The notes below the pieces were generated by a model. It was not told where the DNA came from. It was given only the letters and a program-made list of their open reading frames with translations, and did not search any database. A stretch of DNA of 10,982 nucleotides from a bacterium (GTDB lineage Bacteria; Vulcanimicrobiota; Xenobia; RGZZ01), in contig JAJXVI010000029.1 in assembly GCA_021782195.1 (NCBI GenBank), positions 1-10,982 of the forward strand. The letters are read 5' to 3'. Made by a program: the position numbers and the translations under genes. Every line of letters starts with the position of its first letter. Positions within the stretch are counted from its first letter, which is position 1. This document shows positions 1 through 7,071 of this stretch, in pieces.

Positions 1-850
1 GTTCTTCGAGTCGAGCAGTCTTGATTTCCAGCTCCTTTCGAAATGAGCGGAGTTCCGCAGCCATGTGGTTGAAGGAGGAGCTGATTCGGACGATTTCGTT
101 GGTGGAAGGGATGTCTACGGAAACGTGAGCGGAAAAGTCTCCTTTCCCAATGCGTTCTTGCGCTGCCAGAATGAATTCGAGGGGACGGTTGATGGCATTG
201 CTCGTCCAGATGGAGATGGCGACGAACGCCGTGAGCAGGAACACGAGGGAGAGCAGGACGTTGCCGACCAGCATCAACCGCAACTGGCGCGGCATTTCAT
301 TACAGTTGAGCGTCACGGCGACCACCGCCGCTGGAACACCACCCTCTGGCACAGTGACGATGCGGTAGAAGTGGTACGTGACGTCGTCAGAGAGAAGCAG
401 ACTGCTTCCACTGTTGATTACCTGCCCGTGTCCAGGGGTGCCGGGGGCGTATTCCCAGAGACGATAGAACGGTTGACCGGTGCTTAAGACCTGCTTTATC
501 GCCTCACTTTCCAGCGAGAAAGGAGCCGTTTCGTGACCGAACTGCCACACCACGTTCCCTTTGAGGTCCAGGACCCGAAACGCGCGCAGGTTGTGGACAT
601 GGCTCAAGTACCCTGTCAGTTCGCGCTGCTGCATCGGGTTTGAACGCTGGCCCGCCGAGGGTTCGTTGACCGGCAGGTTCCGTTGCGCCCAGGATGCGAT
701 CGCCGAGGACTCCACGAGCGACTGTTCCTGGGTCAGTGACCTGAGCACGTCGTATAGAATGCTCATGTTGAAATAGCCGAGGATGACGACCGTGAGCGTG
801 AAGAGAAGAAAGAGGATTCCGGCGATCTGGGTCTTGAGCTTGAGCCCCAC
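1..850 (-). CDS. Membrane-bound HAMP-domain sensor protein (probable sensor histidine kinase), C-terminus outside window
   Basis: This is the first 283 residues of a signal-sensing membrane protein; its output domain lies beyond the left edge. Seen: a short basic start (GLKLKTQ), a first membrane helix at about residues 8-27, an extracytoplasmic region at about 28-180 with a Cache/PDC-like stretch (FRVLDLKGNVVWQFG, 91-105), and a second helix at about 182-206. A HAMP domain follows at about 207-260 (NRPLEF; NEIVRISSSFNHMAAEL), then a charged helix that looks like the start of a coiled coil. The start is GTG at 850-848, three bases after the stop of the LigB-AMMECR1 gene, with AAGGGA just upstream; the frame has no stop down to base 1. 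The layout fits a sensor histidine kinase, but a diguanylate cyclase or PP2C-type phosphatase output cannot be excluded. The tight spacing implies cotranscription with truB and the AMMECR1 gene. Confidence 0.82.
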   Translation of the reverse strand, partial: MGLKLKTQIAGILFLLFTLTVVILGYFNMSILYDVLRSLTQEQSLVESSAIASWAQRNLPVNEPSAGQRSNPMQQRELTGYLSHVHNLRAFRVLDLKGNVVWQFGHETAPFSLESEAIKQVLSTGQPFYRLWEYAPGTPGHGQVINSGSSLLLSDDVTYHFYRIVTVPEGGVPAAVVAVTLNCNEMPRQLRLMLVGNVLLSLVFLLTAFVAISIWTSNAINRPLEFILAAQERIGKGDFSAHVSVDIPSTNEIVRISSSFNHMAAELRSFRKELEIKTARLEE

Positions 851-853
851 GGC

Positions 854-2308
854 TCAATCCCTTGCCTGGAAGCGATGCACGCGGAAGCGCTGGAGCCCGA
901 GCGTTTCTCCCGGGCCAATTCCCGCTTTGCGTCGGGCCACTTCAACCTGCATCTCGGCGTTGTCAATCCCCTCGATGTCTGGCAGGAGCACCCCGGACCG
1001 TGCGCCGCTCTGCACAATCACGCCAAACACCCGCGGGTCGAGGGCTTTCACCGAGTCAATGGCTTCTGGCGCAGCAAGTACATCTACTGTGTACTCCAAA
1101 GACTCGAGTTCTTGAGCGTTCACAGGGGGGAAACGAGGATCGCGGGTGGCCGCGCTGATGGCATTCTGCAACAGTTCCTCGGCAAGGGAACGGCATGTGG
1201 GGCGGATGGTGCCGATACACCCGCGCAACTGTCCACCGGTCTTGATACACACAAACGCGGCAGCCGGTTCGAGTAGCGCCGCGGGAAGGACTGGGGGCAG
1301 CGCAACGGCTTCCTGGCGCGAAATCCACGCTTCGATCGCGGCGCGGACCAGGGCAATCGAGCACTCCGCAACTGAAGGGTCTGCAAGGTTTTCTCCAGGA
1401 GCACTGCACGTTTGCCGTGCCTCCCGATGCGCGTCGTGTGATACAGAAGGTGCGGTTGTCTCATCCCCACGGGACGCTGGCGGCGTTTCGGGACTGGCCG
1501 TCGGTGTCAATTCAGCTACGCAATAGCCGACGCCAAACGGACCCTCATACGACAGTACCGAGACCCCCGGGCGCTCACCGTGCATGGCGCCGAACATTGT
1601 GGCTATCGGACGCAGGCCGCACTCGCCGATGCGCTCGATGAAATCATCGTCGAGCGCGAGCAGATCGGTGCAGTCGAAACGGGTCAGGTCATCCACGACG
1701 CGCCGATCGAATTCCGCGCCTCGTGGCTCATATCCGTACGGGGCCGTGGGCGCAAGCCGATGGCTGAGGTCGCCCGTTGCCAGCAGCACCACCCGAGCAG
1801 GGGTCGCCTCGATAGCTTCTCGCAGGATTCGACCGAATTCAAAGTGACGTCGGTGTGACCAGGCGGCGATTGAAATGACCACGTATCGGGTCTCGAGACC
1901 GGCCTCGTGCAGATAGTAGAGTGGCACCATCGTGGCGTGGTCGAGCCCGTAGGTGAAGTGCCACCTGGAACTGTCCCACTCTTTGGATTGCGTGACCGGA
2001 AACCCGGCCTGTACGCCGCGCGTGCGAACTTCCTCCGCCAGGTCGAGATCTCCGCGGAGGGCAACGTCCCAGGAGAAGGCGCGAAACCCGGCTTCCATTC
2101 GGTCCGCCGCAAGAAGGTTGAGCGCTTCCCAGGCGACCGGACCGTGCGGCGTGACAATGACGACGGTGTCCGGATGCAACTCGGCGATGTGGCGCGCAAG
2201 CTGCTCAAGCGCGGCCCGCGAATGCTCGACTTGAGCCAGGCTGGCCTGCCCGATGGGAGGAATGAGCAGAGGGGGATGAGGGCTCAGGGCACAGTGGATG
2301 AGACTCAC
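854..2308 (-). CDS. LigB-type/AMMECR1 fusion protein (AmmeMemoRadiSam system protein A-like)
   Basis: A 484-aa two-domain protein. Residues 1-267 resemble the class III extradiol dioxygenase (LigB) fold, the fold also used by Memo proteins. Candidate metal-site positions are H11 (SPHPPLLIP), H55 (VTPHGP), D123-H124 (GLDHA) and H183 (TGDLSH). A low-complexity linker spans about 268-305. Residues 308-484 form an AMMECR1 domain with the hallmark LRGCIG (361-366) and the following TRDPRFPP (388-395). In the AmmeMemoRadiSam group, AMMECR1, Memo and radical-SAM proteins occur together; the biochemical role is not established, and the radical-SAM partner is not in this window. The start is GTG at 2308, overlapping the truB stop as GTGA, with GGGAGG seven bases upstream. 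Stand-alone ring-cleavage activity is possible but not shown by the sequence. Domain assignment is confident; function is not. Confidence 0.9.
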   Translation of the reverse strand: MSLIHCALSPHPPLLIPPIGQASLAQVEHSRAALEQLARHIAELHPDTVVIVTPHGPVAWEALNLLAADRMEAGFRAFSWDVALRGDLDLAEEVRTRGVQAGFPVTQSKEWDSSRWHFTYGLDHATMVPLYYLHEAGLETRYVVISIAAWSHRRHFEFGRILREAIEATPARVVLLATGDLSHRLAPTAPYGYEPRGAEFDRRVVDDLTRFDCTDLLALDDDFIERIGECGLRPIATMFGAMHGERPGVSVLSYEGPFGVGYCVAELTPTASPETPPASRGDETTAPSVSHDAHREARQTCSAPGENLADPSVAECSIALVRAAIEAWISRQEAVALPPVLPAALLEPAAAFVCIKTGGQLRGCIGTIRPTCRSLAEELLQNAISAATRDPRFPPVNAQELESLEYTVDVLAAPEAIDSVKALDPRVFGVIVQSGARSGVLLPDIEGIDNAEMQVEVARRKAGIGPGETLGLQRFRVHRFQARD

Positions 2309-3246
2309 GGCAAACCTCCCGGGGGCTCCTGGAAGACCTTGCGTGGATGCAACGCTCCTGCGCGCAGGATGGCAATGGCCAGCAGGTCGCCGGCGGGGCT
2401 CGCGAGTGCGTACGGGACGTCCGGATCGGCACCGGCGACAGGAGCTTGTTCGCGTCCAGGGGTAATTTCGAGCTGAGCTTCGACCCCTTCAAGGGGGATC
2501 CTTCCCCCGTTTCGTATCGTGCTGGCCTGTTGGGCGGAGAGTGTCACCCAGGAAAGATTGTGGAGGACCGCGCGCGGATCGCGGACGTGGGCGGAAACTC
2601 CATCGCTTTCGAGCTGTTCGCAGGAGACGGCCTGATCGATTCGGAACGGGCCGTGTCCTGTGCGCCGGAGCGCCGACAGATGCGCGCCGCAACCCAGAAG
2701 CTCCCCAAGATCGCGCGCAATGGAGCGCACGTAGGTGCCGGGCCCGCATTGGACGTCCACCACAATGCGAGGAACATCCATCTGCACGATGTCGAGCGCG
2801 TCGATGCACACCGGACGGGGAGGTACGGCGACGACGTGACCGGCTCGAAACAGTTCGTACAACCGCCGTCCCTCGTGGTGCAGGGCCGATGCCATGGGCG
2901 GAACCTGGGTCGGGGACCGCAGGATGGTTGCCAGTGCCTCACGGACAGCTTCTTGCGAAATTGTCCCCACTTCCCTGGTTTCCACGACTGTTCCCTCGGC
3001 GTCGTCGGTGTCAGTTCGCCGGCCGAGCGTGATTTCTGCGAGGTAGCGCTTGTTGCCCTCAACGTGCTCGATGAGGCGCGTGGCGTTTCCCACGGCGATG
3101 GGGAGGACTCCGGTAGCCATGGGGTCGAGTGTTCCCAGGTGCCCGACGCGACGGGTTCCGGCAATGCGACGAACGCGTGCCACCACGGCGAACGAAGAGA
3201 GCCCGGCGGGTTTGTCCATTACGAGGAAATAGCAGGGTGCTGACAT
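2305..3246 (-). CDS. truB: tRNA pseudouridine(55) synthase TruB
   Basis: TruB converts U55 in the T-loop of tRNAs to pseudouridine in the cytoplasm. The 313-aa product has the family landmarks: MDKPAGLSS (10-18), the catalytic motif GHLGTLDPMATG with nucleophile D41, NKRYLAEITLG (65-75), PPMASALHHEGRRLYELFRAG-like text (116-136) and GTYVRSIARDLGELLG (170-185). About 100 C-terminal residues would hold the PUA-like RNA-binding portion. Length is normal. ATG at 3246 puts DKPAG at the usual distance from the N-terminus, and no other in-frame start lies just upstream, although the ribosome site there is poor. A strong GAGGAGGA (3283-3276) is too far from this ATG. It is the first gene of the operon here; the usual neighbours rbfA, infB and ribF are not adjacent, and a divergent secreted-protein gene lies upstream instead. 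Confidence 0.97.
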   Translation of the reverse strand: MSAPCYFLVMDKPAGLSSFAVVARVRRIAGTRRVGHLGTLDPMATGVLPIAVGNATRLIEHVEGNKRYLAEITLGRRTDTDDAEGTVVETREVGTISQEAVREALATILRSPTQVPPMASALHHEGRRLYELFRAGHVVAVPPRPVCIDALDIVQMDVPRIVVDVQCGPGTYVRSIARDLGELLGCGAHLSALRRTGHGPFRIDQAVSCEQLESDGVSAHVRDPRAVLHNLSWVTLSAQQASTIRNGGRIPLEGVEAQLEITPGREQAPVAGADPDVPYALASPAGDLLAIAILRAGALHPRKVFQEPPGGLP

Positions 3247-3552
3247 GCAGAGCGGGTTCCACGTCTCCCCTGCATTCCTCCTCGTGATTTCCCATTTGCG
3301 GTCCCGTCGTGCGTCGCCCGGGGGGGGCTCCGATTCTGGCCGCCCCGTGTCGTGCGGGTCTCTCGGTGAGAGAGGGGGGGCTCTGGTTCATCTCGAAATT
3401 TCACATATTCCGTCAGCTTTTCCCTGACCGATTGGCCCTGCCCATCGGCGGGAAGGATTCTTTTCACTGCTTTCCCCCGAGTTGATGTCAGTGGAGAGAC
3501 CATCATCTTCAGACGATCATCTTCAGACGATCACCTTGAGAGGTTTCGATCG
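3247..3552. other. Divergent intergenic region between truB and the secreted-protein gene
   Basis: About 306 bases without a convincing gene. It must carry the leader and promoter of truB (leftward) and of the gene at 3553 (rightward). Seen: two G-tracts each followed by CTC (3320-3330 and 3374-3383), a small hairpin TCTCTC-ggt-GAGAGA (3359-3373), an AT-richer patch at about 3395-3475 where promoters are likely, and a 14-bp tandem repeat at 3502-3529. I could not pick a clear -35/-10 pair on either strand. Confidence 0.6.
3502..3540. repeat. 14-bp tandem direct repeat (ATCATCTTCAGACG, two perfect copies plus a decayed third)
   Basis: The unit occupies 3502-3515 and 3516-3529 exactly, and 3530-3540 (ATCACCTTGAG) looks like a partial third copy that runs into the ribosome-binding purines of the gene at 3553. 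The 14-bp period is not a helical multiple. It may be an operator, a slippage duplication, or a 5'-UTR element; the sequence does not decide. Confidence 0.75.
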
Positions 3553-4233
3553 ATGCTACCCAATCTACAGGATTCTTCGTGCCCGTCGGGCCGCCTGAGC
3601 CCTTCCCGCACATCTGCCTCATCACCGCGAGCATGGCTTGCCGGAACGCACCGAATTTTCATGCTTTGTGGCGTTCTGGCGACCGTGCTCACTTTTGGCG
3701 TCTCTGGAACCGCGCGTGCTCAGGACGCTCCTCAGACGGCTCCGGCCCACTCAGCGACTCCCACAGCGACCCCGCACTATCCTAAGACCGGAATCTCGGT
3801 GAGTGGAGCGGTCATCACACCTGGTGAGGTGATGCAAGAACTATGGGGTGCGATAGGTCCGCCGGATCACGTACAGGCGGTGCGCGGCAAGGAAGCGTCC
3901 GGAGACTGCGTGAGGTTCTCCTATCGGAGCTATGGCATCTCCGTGCGCATTGCCAATGTCAACAATCGCGACAACATCGTTGACTCGATCCTGGTCCTTC
4001 AGAGCAACGTGCGACTGGTGAACGTGCCTTTCAAAGTGGGTGACAACTACAAGACCGTGATGCAGATCTGGGGACAGCCGGACCAGCAGGAAACCGGCTA
4101 CATGGCCTACTGGAAGCGCGGCGTCTACGTGGCCGTTGACGGCCACGGCACCATTACTGCCATCTCCCTGGTGGAGCCCGGCAAGTTCGTCAATCCTCCC
4201 CATCAGAAGGTCGAGCCGGTCAAGGCAAGCTGA
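3553..4233 (+). CDS. Secreted protein of unknown function with duplicated module
   Basis: I do not recognise a named family. The 226-aa product begins with an unusually long basic n-region (1-34), a hydrophobic segment (about 35-51) and a likely signal peptidase I site after ARA (A56, before QDAP), so export is predicted. After a Thr/Pro/Ala-rich linker (57-80) come two similar units: about 88-151 (ITPGEVMQELWGAIGPPDH ... YGISVRIAN ... IVDSILV) and about 158-207 (VGDNYKTVMQIWGQPDQ ... RGVYVAVDG ... TITAISLV). Each reads as helix, G-x-P turn, then beta strands, recalling BamE/SmpA-like small folds, but that is inference. ATG at 3553 has GAGAGG nine bases upstream; ATG at 3661 (M37) would give a signal peptide without positive charge, so the longer start is preferred. 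It is transcribed alone and converges on the aroB operon. Confidence 0.85.
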   Translation: MLPNLQDSSCPSGRLSPSRTSASSPRAWLAGTHRIFMLCGVLATVLTFGVSGTARAQDAPQTAPAHSATPTATPHYPKTGISVSGAVITPGEVMQELWGAIGPPDHVQAVRGKEASGDCVRFSYRSYGISVRIANVNNRDNIVDSILVLQSNVRLVNVPFKVGDNYKTVMQIWGQPDQQETGYMAYWKRGVYVAVDGHGTITAISLVEPGKFVNPPHQKVEPVKAS

Positions 4234-4239
4234 TCGCGA

Positions 4240-4280
4240 GAGAAAACAGAGCAGCCGGTCACAGGTAGTGACCGGCTGCT
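4240..4280 (-). terminator. Intrinsic terminator hairpin between convergent genes
   Basis: A perfect 13-bp GC-rich inverted repeat (AGCAGCCGGTCAC at 4250-4262 and its complement at 4268-4280) encloses a 5-base loop. Read on the minus strand the stem is followed by CTGTTTTCTC, so it best terminates the aroB-aroQ-stalk protein operon, whose stop lies about 42 bases before it. On the plus strand it also sits just after the stop of the gene at 3553 but has no T-tract there (GGTCCGG), so plus-strand termination would be weaker. Confidence 0.85.
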
Positions 4281-4321
4281 GGTCCGGGGCTCCGACGGGG
4301 GCGTGGGGGAGAGACCACGGA

Positions 4322-5296
4322 TCAGTAGGTCACGAAACGATAGTCCACATGCTCGTGACCGTTGACGTCGATGCGCACCGTGTGCCAGCCGGCTTGTACG
4401 TGCAGTGGCAACCGCACGAAGAGCGACTGTGAGGCCAGCTCGTCCGCATCGAAAGAGGTCAGCACCGTATGGAACACCGGAGGTCCCTGCGGGTCGCGGC
4501 CGGCCCACATCTCGATGACGATGGTGTCCCGATCTGACAGGTTGTGCAGATAGACTTTGAGTCCCGCCACGTCGGTCCGAGGAATCACGTCAGACGGGTC
4601 AGGGGAGACCGGATGATAGATTTCAATGCGTGTCACCTGACCGTGCGCGGGAATGGCGTGAGCGTTCAGAGCACGCACCTCGGCCATGGCGATGGTCGGG
4701 TCAAGTGGCGAGCGGGGTTGCGTTGGACCCGTTGCCGCTCCCGATTCTGGCGTTGGCTGCACGGGAGCGGCGTTCGTGCCCTGGGTTGGTGACCTCTGGG
4801 CGGTCGGAAGAGGGGGCGGAGGAGACATTCCCGTCGGCGCGGAGGCTGTCGTAACGCTGACGGGAGGGTAGGCAAGGCTGATGGTGTTTCCGGAAACACT
4901 GTAACTGCCCCCGATGACGGTCATCAAGACTTTCAGGGGGGCGTACACCTCGGCGCCTCGTTTTTCGCAAGAGTAGACTTCCACCTGCGTGGGCGTGGTC
5001 GTTCCGGCGGGTACGAACGTGATGGCGCATCGGCGGAGGGTGAAGTCAAAGTCGTTGGCGTGGAACGTCGGCCCCACCAGGAGCGGTCCGACGGCATCGA
5101 GTCCTCCATAGACATTACCGTAGTCGGTGAAGACCGTACCATAGAAATCGTGCCCGTTGATCTCCACGTTGACCATGTCGCTATCTGCCCGCGCTGCACA
5201 CGCCAGGAGGATGATCAGGGCCAGCAATGGCGGTACAAGCAGGGCGGCACGAAGTCCGGTCCGGATGCGGCAACGAGGTGCGCGCGAGACACTCAT
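4322..5296 (-). CDS. Exported protein with stalk-like (copper amine oxidase N-terminal-type) domain and C-terminal beta domain
   Basis: A 324-aa exported protein of unknown function. Seen: a basic n-region (R5-R16), a hydrophobic core (17-33) and an ARA cut site (A37); LLAC at 30-33 is a near-miss lipobox, so a lipoprotein is a less likely alternative. Residues about 40-142 contain AEVYAPLKVLMTVIGGSYSV (115-134), which resembles the YVPLR...LG-x-V pattern of copper amine oxidase N-terminal/stalk domains. C90 and C110 could form a disulfide. A Pro/Ser/Thr linker covers about 147-203 and contains five prolines in a row. The C-terminal part (204-324) looks like an immunoglobulin-type beta sandwich (AGLKVYLHNL, GWHTVRIDVNGHEHV). 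The ATG overlaps the aroQ stop as ATGA, so translation is probably coupled, although a link to shikimate synthesis is not evident. Surface or cell-wall location is inferred. Confidence 0.88.
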   Translation of the reverse strand: MSVSRAPRCRIRTGLRAALLVPPLLALIILLACAARADSDMVNVEINGHDFYGTVFTDYGNVYGGLDAVGPLLVGPTFHANDFDFTLRRCAITFVPAGTTTPTQVEVYSCEKRGAEVYAPLKVLMTVIGGSYSVSGNTISLAYPPVSVTTASAPTGMSPPPPLPTAQRSPTQGTNAAPVQPTPESGAATGPTQPRSPLDPTIAMAEVRALNAHAIPAHGQVTRIEIYHPVSPDPSDVIPRTDVAGLKVYLHNLSDRDTIVIEMWAGRDPQGPPVFHTVLTSFDADELASQSLFVRLPLHVQAGWHTVRIDVNGHEHVDYRFVTY

Positions 5297-5745
5297 CTTG
5301 AACCGGTCCCGAACAGTCGTGCACCTGCCTCCAGCGCAAGCATGTGTGACTCCACTCCGAATCCACTGATGGTTCCCTGACAGACTGGCGCTATCATCGA
5401 GTGATGCCGAAACTCCTCGCGTGCGTGGATGTTGGAAAGGTGCACCTCGATGGTCGGCAGCCCACTGGCCACAATCCCGTCGCGCAACGCAACGCTGGTG
5501 TGCGTGAGGCCACCGGCGTTGATGACGCAGAACGCGGCTCGCCCGGTTTCTTCGTGCAACCGGTCGAGCAAGGCTCCTTCGTGATTGGACTGAAATGTCG
5601 ATACTGCAAACCCCCTGGCCTCACCCCACGACTTCATCCTCGCATCGATCTCCTTGAGGGTCAGGGTGCCATAGATGTGAGGCTCACGGTTTCCCAGCAT
5701 CCCAAGGTTCGGGCCGTGCAGTACCACCACGCGCGGTTGCGTCAC
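5293..5745 (-). CDS. aroQ: 3-dehydroquinate dehydratase, type II
   Basis: AroQ dehydrates 3-dehydroquinate to 3-dehydroshikimate (shikimate pathway step 3) as a cytoplasmic dodecamer in this family. The 150-aa length is typical. Visible motifs: HGPNLGMLGNREPHIYG (10-26) with the catalytic R20 and Y25, FQSNHEGALLDRLH (51-64), INAGGLTHTSVALRD (75-89), EVHLSNIHAREEFRHHS (100-116) and CQGTISGFG (122-130). The usual INPG is INAG here, a conservative change next to the substrate-binding N76. The start is GTG at 5745, overlapping the aroB stop as GTGA. There is no obvious ribosome site, so translational coupling to aroB is likely. The placement of GPNL near residue 11 supports this start. Confidence 0.97.
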   Translation of the reverse strand: MTQPRVVVLHGPNLGMLGNREPHIYGTLTLKEIDARMKSWGEARGFAVSTFQSNHEGALLDRLHEETGRAAFCVINAGGLTHTSVALRDGIVASGLPTIEVHLSNIHAREEFRHHSMIAPVCQGTISGFGVESHMLALEAGARLFGTGSR

Positions 5746-6971
5746 GGTACGTCGTTCATCGTGTCGTCACCGTAGCCGGCTCTGGCCATGTCCTGCTCGT
5801 CGGGGTCGCCTTCTGCGTCGAACGCAGACTCTTCATCCCGTGTAAGCATGGATTCATAGACGTCTTGAACGAGTGAGAGCGGCACGTTCCTGTGCACTTC
5901 CACCTGTCCAAGGCGTACTGGCAGCACGAAGCGAATGTCCTGTCCGTAGCGTTTCTTGTCGACGCCCAGTGCAGCTTCAACGCGTTCCCAGCCGGCGCGC
6001 GCGATGCGGGTGGGGAGATGGTAGCGCTCGAGCAGACTTTCGAGGCGGGCCTCATAGTCGTCTTCAAGCACGTTGAGGGATCGCGCCAGGCGCAAGGCGC
6101 CGATCATCCCCATGCTGACGGCCTCTCCGTGCATGATACGGTGGTAGCCGCGAGCGGCCTCAAGGGCGTGGCCCAGCGTGTGGCCCAGGTTCAGGATGGC
6201 GCGAATTCCCTGCTCATAGGGGTCTTCAGTAACGATGCGCACCTTGATTTCAATGGCTGTTGCGATCAACTGGCCGAGGTCCTGCGGACCGAGCGCCGGT
6301 TCGCGCTGTTCAAGCAGTTCGAAAAGGGCCGGTGACGCAATGCACGCGATCTTCACGACTTCGGCCATGCCGGCCGCGAAGGTGCGTGGGGGAAGGCTCA
6401 GGAGCAGGAGCGGGTCGGCAATCACGAATGCGGGATTGTAGAACGCGCCCACCAGATTCTTGCCCTGGGGAAGGTCGACGCCGACCTTGCCTCCGATGCT
6501 TGCATCGACCATTGCGAGCACTGTCGTGGGAATCGTAACCAGGGGAACTCCCCGCAGATAGGTGGCCGCGGCGAACCCTACCACGTCGTTGACCACTCCT
6601 CCGCCCAGAGCAACCAGGGCGGTTGCACGGTCGGCGCGAATTTCGGCGAGCTGCTCGCAGAGTCGTTCGACCGTCAACACGGTCTTGTAGGCTTCCCCGT
6701 CCGGGATCTCCAGGCTATCGACTTCGACGCCGCCTTCCCGGATCGCGTTGCGCACGGAAGCACCATAGAGTGCCCCGACAACCGGATTCGAGATCAACAC
6801 CGCGCGGCGGATTCCGTGCGACGCGAAGATCGCACCGCATCGTGCGGCGATGCCTTCTTCGATGTAGATAGCACCGGGGGGCACGGACGGAATGTGGATC
6901 ACGTTTGTCGAAGGCTGCTCGCGCTCGTGGGGAGCAGCTTCTTCGGCAGTGCCTGGGGGCGGAAGCATCAT
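5742..6971 (-). CDS. aroB: 3-dehydroquinate synthase
   Basis: AroB converts DAHP to 3-dehydroquinate (shikimate pathway step 2), using NAD and a divalent metal in the cytoplasm. Visible motifs: GGGVVNDVVGFAAATYLRG (123-141), TIPTTVLAMVDASIGGKVGV (146-165) and KNLVGAFYNP (171-180). Metal ligands are E204 (GMAEVVK), H264 (NLGHT) and H281 (HGEAV); the 17-residue gap between the two histidines is as in E. coli AroB. At 409 aa it is longer than the usual 350-370. A 25-residue N-terminal lead and a 33-residue acidic tail (about 377-409) account for the excess. ATG at 6971 follows AAAGGA with ten bases between; GTG at 6902 would give a more typical N-terminus but lacks a ribosome site. It leads the aroB-aroQ-stalk protein operon and diverges from rnpB. 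Confidence 0.97.
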   Translation of the reverse strand: MMLPPPGTAEEAAPHEREQPSTNVIHIPSVPPGAIYIEEGIAARCGAIFASHGIRRAVLISNPVVGALYGASVRNAIREGGVEVDSLEIPDGEAYKTVLTVERLCEQLAEIRADRATALVALGGGVVNDVVGFAAATYLRGVPLVTIPTTVLAMVDASIGGKVGVDLPQGKNLVGAFYNPAFVIADPLLLLSLPPRTFAAGMAEVVKIACIASPALFELLEQREPALGPQDLGQLIATAIEIKVRIVTEDPYEQGIRAILNLGHTLGHALEAARGYHRIMHGEAVSMGMIGALRLARSLNVLEDDYEARLESLLERYHLPTRIARAGWERVEAALGVDKKRYGQDIRFVLPVRLGQVEVHRNVPLSLVQDVYESMLTRDEESAFDAEGDPDEQDMARAGYGDDTMNDVP

Positions 6972-7071
6972 GAAGATATCATTCCTTTGATACAGAGTTG
7001 TCTTTCAAGGCGATATACAGTGCTGTGGTGGACCGGCGCGTAGCGGGAAGTGTCGCGCTATCGTCTCACGT

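Noticed and set aside
504..857. A 117-codon minus-strand frame starting at TTG 857
   Set aside because: It is an off-frame reading of the HAMP sensor gene; the GTG 850 frame has membrane helices and a HAMP domain, and this one does not.
2347..3243. A 298-codon plus-strand frame opposite truB
   Set aside because: It lies fully antisense to a well-supported truB and has no recognisable domain; long antisense frames are expected in high-GC genes.
3219..3506. A 95-codon minus-strand frame upstream of and overlapping truB
   Set aside because: Its third codon positions are not G/C-biased like the real genes here, it crosses both G-tracts and the repeat-rich region, and it shows no family motif.
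3502..3529. Possible CRISPR or phage-type repeat
   Set aside because: Only two to three contiguous 14-bp copies with no spacers; this is a simple tandem repeat.
6972..7060. A promoter for aroB from TATATC or TTGAAA-like hexamers
   Set aside because: TTGAAA and TATATC occur but no pair has acceptable spacing and order relative to the aroB start, so no promoter was annotated.
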